64,000 nucleotides of DNA from positions 83,178 to 147,177 of the forward strand of contig DIWF01000021.1 in the NCBI GenBank assembly GCA_002422545.1. The letters run 5' to 3'. The notes beneath the pieces are model-generated. The model saw only the letters and a list, made by a program, of their open reading frames with translations, searched no databases and had not been told where the DNA came from. A program made the position numbers and the translations under genes. Of this stretch, positions 60,317 to 64,000 are shown piece by piece (positions within the stretch are counted from its first letter, which is position 1; every line of letters starts with the position of its first letter). The stretch is from Firmicutes bacterium UBA6113 (GTDB lineage Bacteria > Bacillota > Clostridia > Tissierellales > Sedimentibacteraceae).

Positions 60317-60372
60317 TTAATTCTTAATTCTTAATTCTTAATTCTTAATTCTTAATTCTTAACTCTTAATTT
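60317..60372. repeat. Eight tandem 7-bp repeats next to the sipL stop codon
   Basis: Six copies of TTAATTC, then TTAACTC and TTAATTT. The array ends two bases before the sipL stop codon (60375-60377 on the minus strand). Confidence 0.9.
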
Positions 60373-60374
60373 TA

Positions 60375-61922
60375 TTACACTTTTCTTGCAATGATTATTT
60401 TGCTTCCCGGTGTCAGTGCATTGTCTGCAGGGATGTCGTTTAGTTCCTTAAGATAATTGATTGACAGGTTGTAATTTTTGGCTATATCCCACACTGTTTC
60501 ACCGGGCTGAACAACCCTGAAAAGCAAGCTAGGCATTTTACTGTGGTCAACTGCTCCTGTTTCAACAATGTTGCTGATAATTTCTATTTCTTCCATGTCT
60601 TTTAACTTCATTCCAACGTTGATGTCACAGTTTACTATCAAGGAATTGCTTCCTTTTCTGTAAGCTCCGCACTTGCTGATTTTTACTGTGGAGTCTATAA
60701 TGCTTTGTGCTTCCCCTTCCTTCAGATCAACCGATGCCGTAAACGGCATTGAACCGAAGGCTCTGTCGATTTTGTTGATGTCAGAGTTCAGGTAAAGAAT
60801 GTTTACATCTAAAAATCCGTCAACTACATATTTGTCATTATACATTCTTTTTTCAGAAATTTTGGGGCTTATATCAACTGTGTAAATATCTTTTACGGTT
60901 CCTGAAACAACATCAAGGTTGTTTTCATATTTGATTGCCTTGTTTGTAATATCCTTCAATGAACTTAAGTTTACCTTTGCAGATGTAAGATCAAGAAGTG
61001 ATTCAGTTGAATAACAGTCTGTTATAATGTTTTTTTCAACAGTATCATACAATGTTGCATTGATTGTGAAAGGAAGGTTGAACTCAATCATCCTTTTTTC
61101 ATTGTCATAATTTTCTGCTGCTGCATATGTCATTTCGTTCAGAACAATATTTATGTCCTTAAGCATATGATCATTGGAATTTTTCACTTCCAGGTAATGG
61201 GTGAACGGAAATTCCTCTGAAATGTATCCTGCTGAATTTAAACTGTTGTCTTCCGCATACAGGAAACCAACTTTGCAGATTCCTTCAACCAGCATTTTTT
61301 CGTCCATTGTTTCAACGTTTGTTATGTATGCATCTGATTCTGCCTTCAATATTCTTGCAATTTCATCTGAGTTTTTGTTCAATTCAACTGCATCGTCAAT
61401 GCTTGCTTCTTCAGAAATTTCACTTATTACATCAGTGTACCTGATGTTTTTGGTCTTTGCCTGAAAGCTGCCGTCTGATTCAAGGTTTGAAACAAAGTCC
61501 ACCGGATGCTTGCTTATTATGTCTGTTTCCAATATTATGACGGACTTGACCATGTAGTTTCTTTCTGAAATGGGTTCTGCATCAATGTAATCGATGTACG
61601 CATTTACTTGTACATCCATGAGGTCTGTTCCGCCGGGTACTGAAAATTCCGCTGAAAACGGAACCTTGTCTGACATGGAGCAGGCTGTTACTTCTTCGTC
61701 AGGCGAACGGTATATGATGTTGTACACCAACTCCCCATTTACCGTAACTGTTCCATTGTTTACCGTTGCGTTGGTTAATTTAATTTTCCCCTCCGTTGAT
61801 ATTATTTTTTCTATATCAGGCAGGTTATCGGCAACGGTAAATTCGTTTTCTAATAATACTTCATTGGAGCTTGAATCAATGATTTCATTAATATTAAAAG
61901 TATCGCTGAATAATTTAAACAA
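60375..61922 (-). CDS. sipL: SipL-like spore coat morphogenesis protein (DUF3794/SPOCS + LysM)
   Basis: The 515-residue protein has repeated SPOCS/DUF3794 domains (about 20-140, 170-300, 325-455). Family phrases are ADNLPDIEKIISTEGKI, GELVYNIIYRS and VPFSAEFSVPGG. A C-terminal LysM domain (about 470-514) has VVQPGETVWDIAKNYNLSINYLKELN. This is the layout of SipL, which anchors SpoIVA during coat assembly in Clostridioides difficile. The start is TTG at 61922, with AAGGAGG upstream. A sigma-E-like promoter can be proposed at 61953-61980. It strongly suggests an endospore former. Confidence 0.87.
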   Translation of the reverse strand: MFKLFSDTFNINEIIDSSSNEVLLENEFTVADNLPDIEKIISTEGKIKLTNATVNNGTVTVNGELVYNIIYRSPDEEVTACSMSDKVPFSAEFSVPGGTDLMDVQVNAYIDYIDAEPISERNYMVKSVIILETDIISKHPVDFVSNLESDGSFQAKTKNIRYTDVISEISEEASIDDAVELNKNSDEIARILKAESDAYITNVETMDEKMLVEGICKVGFLYAEDNSLNSAGYISEEFPFTHYLEVKNSNDHMLKDINIVLNEMTYAAAENYDNEKRMIEFNLPFTINATLYDTVEKNIITDCYSTESLLDLTSAKVNLSSLKDITNKAIKYENNLDVVSGTVKDIYTVDISPKISEKRMYNDKYVVDGFLDVNILYLNSDINKIDRAFGSMPFTASVDLKEGEAQSIIDSTVKISKCGAYRKGSNSLIVNCDINVGMKLKDMEEIEIISNIVETGAVDHSKMPSLLFRVVQPGETVWDIAKNYNLSINYLKELNDIPADNALTPGSKIIIARKV

Positions 61923-61952
61923 AATTAAATCCTCCTTTGGGTTTACAGTATT

Positions 61953-61980
61953 TCAGTATTCTTTTATAAATGTATATGCC
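61953..61980 (-). promoter_or_regulatory. Possible sigma-E-type promoter of sipL
   Basis: On the minus strand: GGCATAT (61980-61974), 13 bases, AATACTGA (61960-61953). The -35 fits the sigma-E pattern well, the -10 only partly (CATACA-type). Distance to the start codon is about 31 bases. It agrees with sigma-E control of sipL known in C. difficile. Confidence 0.4.
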
Positions 61981-62145
61981 GCTTAATTTTCAGTTAGTAC
62001 AACTTACATATAATAAAAATAAAAAAATTTAAAAAAACATTGACCTTTTTATTCTTTTATAATAGAATTGTTTAGTAAATATCTGATTTATTTGTTTTGA
62101 ATTAATGATTTATGTGATGTGCGAAATTATAAATTAAAAATATAG

Positions 62146-62192
62146 CAGAGACTAAAAAAAAAACCCCTTTTTTGGTCTCTGTTTTTATTTTT
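62146..62192 (+). terminator. Terminator-like hairpin upstream of pyrG (candidate attenuator)
   Basis: CAGAGACTAAAAAA (62146-62159) pairs with TTTTTTGGTCTCTG (62168-62181) around AAAACCCC, followed by TTTTTATTTTT. The only gene for it to control on this strand is pyrG. The rest of the 61981-62145 stretch is AT-rich and shows only an isolated TATAAT at 62058-62063 with no good -35. Confidence 0.7.
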
Positions 62193-62254
62193 GTCGGTTT
62201 GCAATACTAATTTAATTAATTTATTAAGCAAAAATTGGAGTATAGGAGGAGAAA

Positions 62255-63892
62255 ATGCCAAAATATATTTTTATCACAGGAGGAGTTGTTTCTTCCCTTG
62301 GAAAAGGGATAACAGCAGCATCACTTGGAAGACTTTTAAAAGCCAGAGGGTTGAGAGTAACATTGCAGAAATTTGATCCATATTTGAATGTAGATCCGGG
62401 AACCATGAGCCCATACCAGCATGGGGAAGTATATGTTACAGATGACGGAGCAGAAACAGATTTGGATCTTGGCCATTACGAGAGAATAGTGGATGTTGAT
62501 TTGACAAAGTACAGCAGCATCACATCGGGTAAAATTTACTGGTCGGTATTAAACAAGGAAAGAAGAGGAGATTATCTCGGTGGAACTGTTCAGGTAATTC
62601 CTCACATTACAAATGAAATCAAGTGTATGCTTACAAGAATATCAACTGTATCTGATGTTGATGTGGTCATTACTGAAATAGGAGGCACGGTCGGAGACAT
62701 AGAAAGCCTACCGTTTTTGGAAGCAATACGCCAGATGCGATATGAGGTTGGAAGAGAAAATGTGATGTATATACATGTAACACTTTTGCCTTACCTGAGC
62801 AAGGCTGGTGAGCTTAAGACAAAGCCAACTCAGCACAGCGTAAAGGAACTCCTAAGCATTGGAATTCAGCCGGACATGCTTGTGTGCAGGACTGAAAAGG
62901 AGTTAACTGGAGATTTAAAATCCAAGATTGCATTGTTCTGCAATGTTGACAAACAAAATGTAATTCAAAACACAGATGCAGATTCACTTTATGAAATTCC
63001 TCTCCTACTGGAAAAGGAGGGGCTGGCAAATCTTGTTTGCAAGCACTTTGATCTTTGCTGCAGCACAGAGCCTGATCTTTCAGAGTGGAAGGACATGGTA
63101 ATGAGGTCCAAGAATTCTGTTCACAATGTAAAAATAGCTCTTGTGGGAAAATATGTAGAATTAAGAGATGCATATCTGTCAGTTGCTGAGGCACTGAGGC
63201 ATGCAGGAATTGACAACTCGGCAGAAGTTGAAATTTCATGGATTCATTCGGAAGTAGTGAATGAGGGAAACTATGAGGAAATATTAAAGGGACACGATGG
63301 AATTCTGGTTCCCGGAGGTTTTGGAGACAGAGGAATAGAAGGTAAAATTCTTGCTGCAAGGTATGCACGTGAAAACAAAAAGCCATTTTTGGGAATATGC
63401 CTTGGCATGCAGATGGCTGTCGTGGAATTTGCAAGAGATGTTCTGGAATACGAGGGAGCAGACAGCACAGAATTCAGTCCTGAAACAAAGTATCCTATGA
63501 TAGACATAATGGAAAACCAGAAGGATATTGAAAACAAAGGCGGTACTATGAGGCTTGGCACCTATCCATGCAAGCTTGTGGAAGGGACAAAGGCCAAGGA
63601 AGCATATGACGGTGCAGACATCATCCATGAAAGACACAGGCACAGATATGAATTCAACAACAGCTTCAGGAAAATATGCGAAGAAAACGGACTTATAATA
63701 TCCGGTGCTTCTCCTGACAACAAACTTGTTGAAATAGTTGAGCTTAAAGACCATCCGTGGTATGTAGCGGCTCAGTTCCATCCGGAATTCAAGTCAAGGC
63801 CTACAAGAAGTCATCCGCTGTTCAAACATCTGATCAAGGCATCAATAGATTCAATTAAGAGTGAAGAGTCAAGGAATAAAATTAAGAGTTAA
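62255..63892 (+). CDS. pyrG: CTP synthase
   Basis: PyrG aminates UTP to CTP with glutamine. The 545-residue protein has the synthetase domain (about 1-265): KYIFITGGVVSSLGKGITAASLGRLLKARG, DPYLNVDPGTMSPYQHGEV, EIGGTVGDIE. The glutaminase domain (about 290-535) has LVPGGFGDRGIEGK, GICLGMQMAVVEFAR with the catalytic Cys, and QFHPEFKSRPTRSHPLF. GGAGGAG precedes the ATG. The last dozen or so codons (from about 63854) are 7-bp repeat sequence and encode a polar tail (IKSEESRNKIKS) beyond the usual end. A terminator-like leader hairpin lies upstream. Confidence 0.96.
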   Translation: MPKYIFITGGVVSSLGKGITAASLGRLLKARGLRVTLQKFDPYLNVDPGTMSPYQHGEVYVTDDGAETDLDLGHYERIVDVDLTKYSSITSGKIYWSVLNKERRGDYLGGTVQVIPHITNEIKCMLTRISTVSDVDVVITEIGGTVGDIESLPFLEAIRQMRYEVGRENVMYIHVTLLPYLSKAGELKTKPTQHSVKELLSIGIQPDMLVCRTEKELTGDLKSKIALFCNVDKQNVIQNTDADSLYEIPLLLEKEGLANLVCKHFDLCCSTEPDLSEWKDMVMRSKNSVHNVKIALVGKYVELRDAYLSVAEALRHAGIDNSAEVEISWIHSEVVNEGNYEEILKGHDGILVPGGFGDRGIEGKILAARYARENKKPFLGICLGMQMAVVEFARDVLEYEGADSTEFSPETKYPMIDIMENQKDIENKGGTMRLGTYPCKLVEGTKAKEAYDGADIIHERHRHRYEFNNSFRKICEENGLIISGASPDNKLVEIVELKDHPWYVAAQFHPEFKSRPTRSHPLFKHLIKASIDSIKSEESRNKIKS

Positions 63893-63914
63893 GAGTGAAG
63901 AATTAAGAATTTAA
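63854..63914. repeat. Heptad repeats running through the 3' end of pyrG
   Basis: Units such as ATTAAGA, GTGAAGA, TTAAGAG, TGAAGAA and TTAAGAA, with one interruption. The pyrG stop codon (63890-63892) lies inside the array. In reverse complement they are the same TTAATTC/TTCACTC type as at 42819 and 60317. Confidence 0.8.
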
Positions 63915-63917
63915 TTA

Positions 63918-63947
63918 AAAAATCCGTTCAGCAATGAACGGATTTTT
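63918..63947 (+). terminator. Terminator of pyrG
   Basis: AAAAATCCGTTCA and TGAACGGATTTTT pair perfectly around GCAA. Confidence 0.88.
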
Positions 63948-63975
63948 GTTATATGATTAGAAATCGGCTTCTAAT

Positions 63976-64000
63976 TATTGTAGGGGAGGACCTCGTGTCC
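63976..64000. repeat. Dispersed GC-rich palindromic repeat, copy 4 (cut by window end)
   Basis: ATTGTAGGGGAGGACCTC then GTGTCC matches the reverse complement of the unit at 12877 and the copy at 60176. The right arm continues beyond the window. Confidence 0.65.

Noticed and set aside
62040..62063. TTGACC with TATAAT as pyrG promoter
   Set aside because: The spacer is only 12 bases, too short for a sigma-A promoter, although TATAAT itself may be used with another -35.
62064..62145. GGGC-type reiterative start site for CTP control of pyrG
   Set aside because: There is no GG dinucleotide between the TATAAT and the leader hairpin, so the B. subtilis mechanism cannot be supported as such.

Overview
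The window looks like chromosome from a low-GC, endospore-forming anaerobe of the Clostridia/Tissierellia. The grounds are strong AGGAGG-type ribosome binding sites, AT-rich intergenic DNA, a T-box leader, an FMN riboswitch, SipL- and YyaC-like sporulation proteins, the yybS-gdpP-rplI-dnaB block, and many amino-acid scavenging genes. A Sedimentibacter-like organism would fit, but that is a guess from gene content. No tRNA, rRNA, CRISPR array, prophage or transposase gene was seen.

Layout. 1-2.4 kb: the tail of an arginine-deiminase-superfamily enzyme, a RocB-type M20 peptidase and an orphan protein. 3-9.5 kb: a secreted FMN/FAD reductase lipoprotein, hflK-hflC and proB-proA. 9.9-14.2 kb: an M20 amidohydrolase with an AbgT-type transporter, then a convergent second M20 enzyme. 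14.2-17.5 kb: a secreted metallo-beta-lactamase-fold lipoprotein, a DEDD exonuclease and an OYE-family reductase. 17.5-24.2 kb: a nine-gene leftward potassium operon with two full TrkA proteins, a 35-residue membrane peptide, TrkH, an unknown membrane-anchored protein, a short KdpD, KdpE and two half-size RCK proteins. 24.4-27.5 kb: a polytopic membrane LuxR regulator, a small LuxR protein, a 27-residue ORF and an S-layer-homology protein.

27.6-34 kb: small orphan genes (one RsgI-middle-domain-like), a 2-hydroxyacid dehydrogenase, an amino-acid ABC transporter with an attenuator-like leader, an HD hydrolase and a TetR. 34-38.6 kb: FMN-riboswitch riboflavin operon ribD-ribE-ribBA-ribH plus a HAD phosphatase. 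38.6-41.5 kb: a thioesterase that seems to begin at ATA, a YczE-type membrane protein with a palindrome in its promoter, a TetR, a collapsed DUF975 pseudogene and yyaC. 41.6-46.6 kb: T-box controlled leuA-leuC-leuD-leuB. 46.6-52 kb: ctpA, two tandem M20 enzymes and a cysteine desulfidase. 52-60 kb: folC, a sigma-54-type activator and yybS-gdpP-rplI-dnaB. 60-64 kb: sipL and pyrG, with short repeats around them.

The physiological theme is growth on amino acids and peptides: five M20 enzymes, AbgT, an amino-acid ABC transporter and a cysteine desulfidase. Flavin chemistry is a second theme. Small repeats (7-bp tandem arrays, GC-rich hairpins and one REP-like element) sit at gene 3' ends. The parts least explained by known families are the extra genes of the potassium operon, the membrane-LuxR/SLH cluster with its tiny ORF and hairpin, and several promoter-embedded palindromes.
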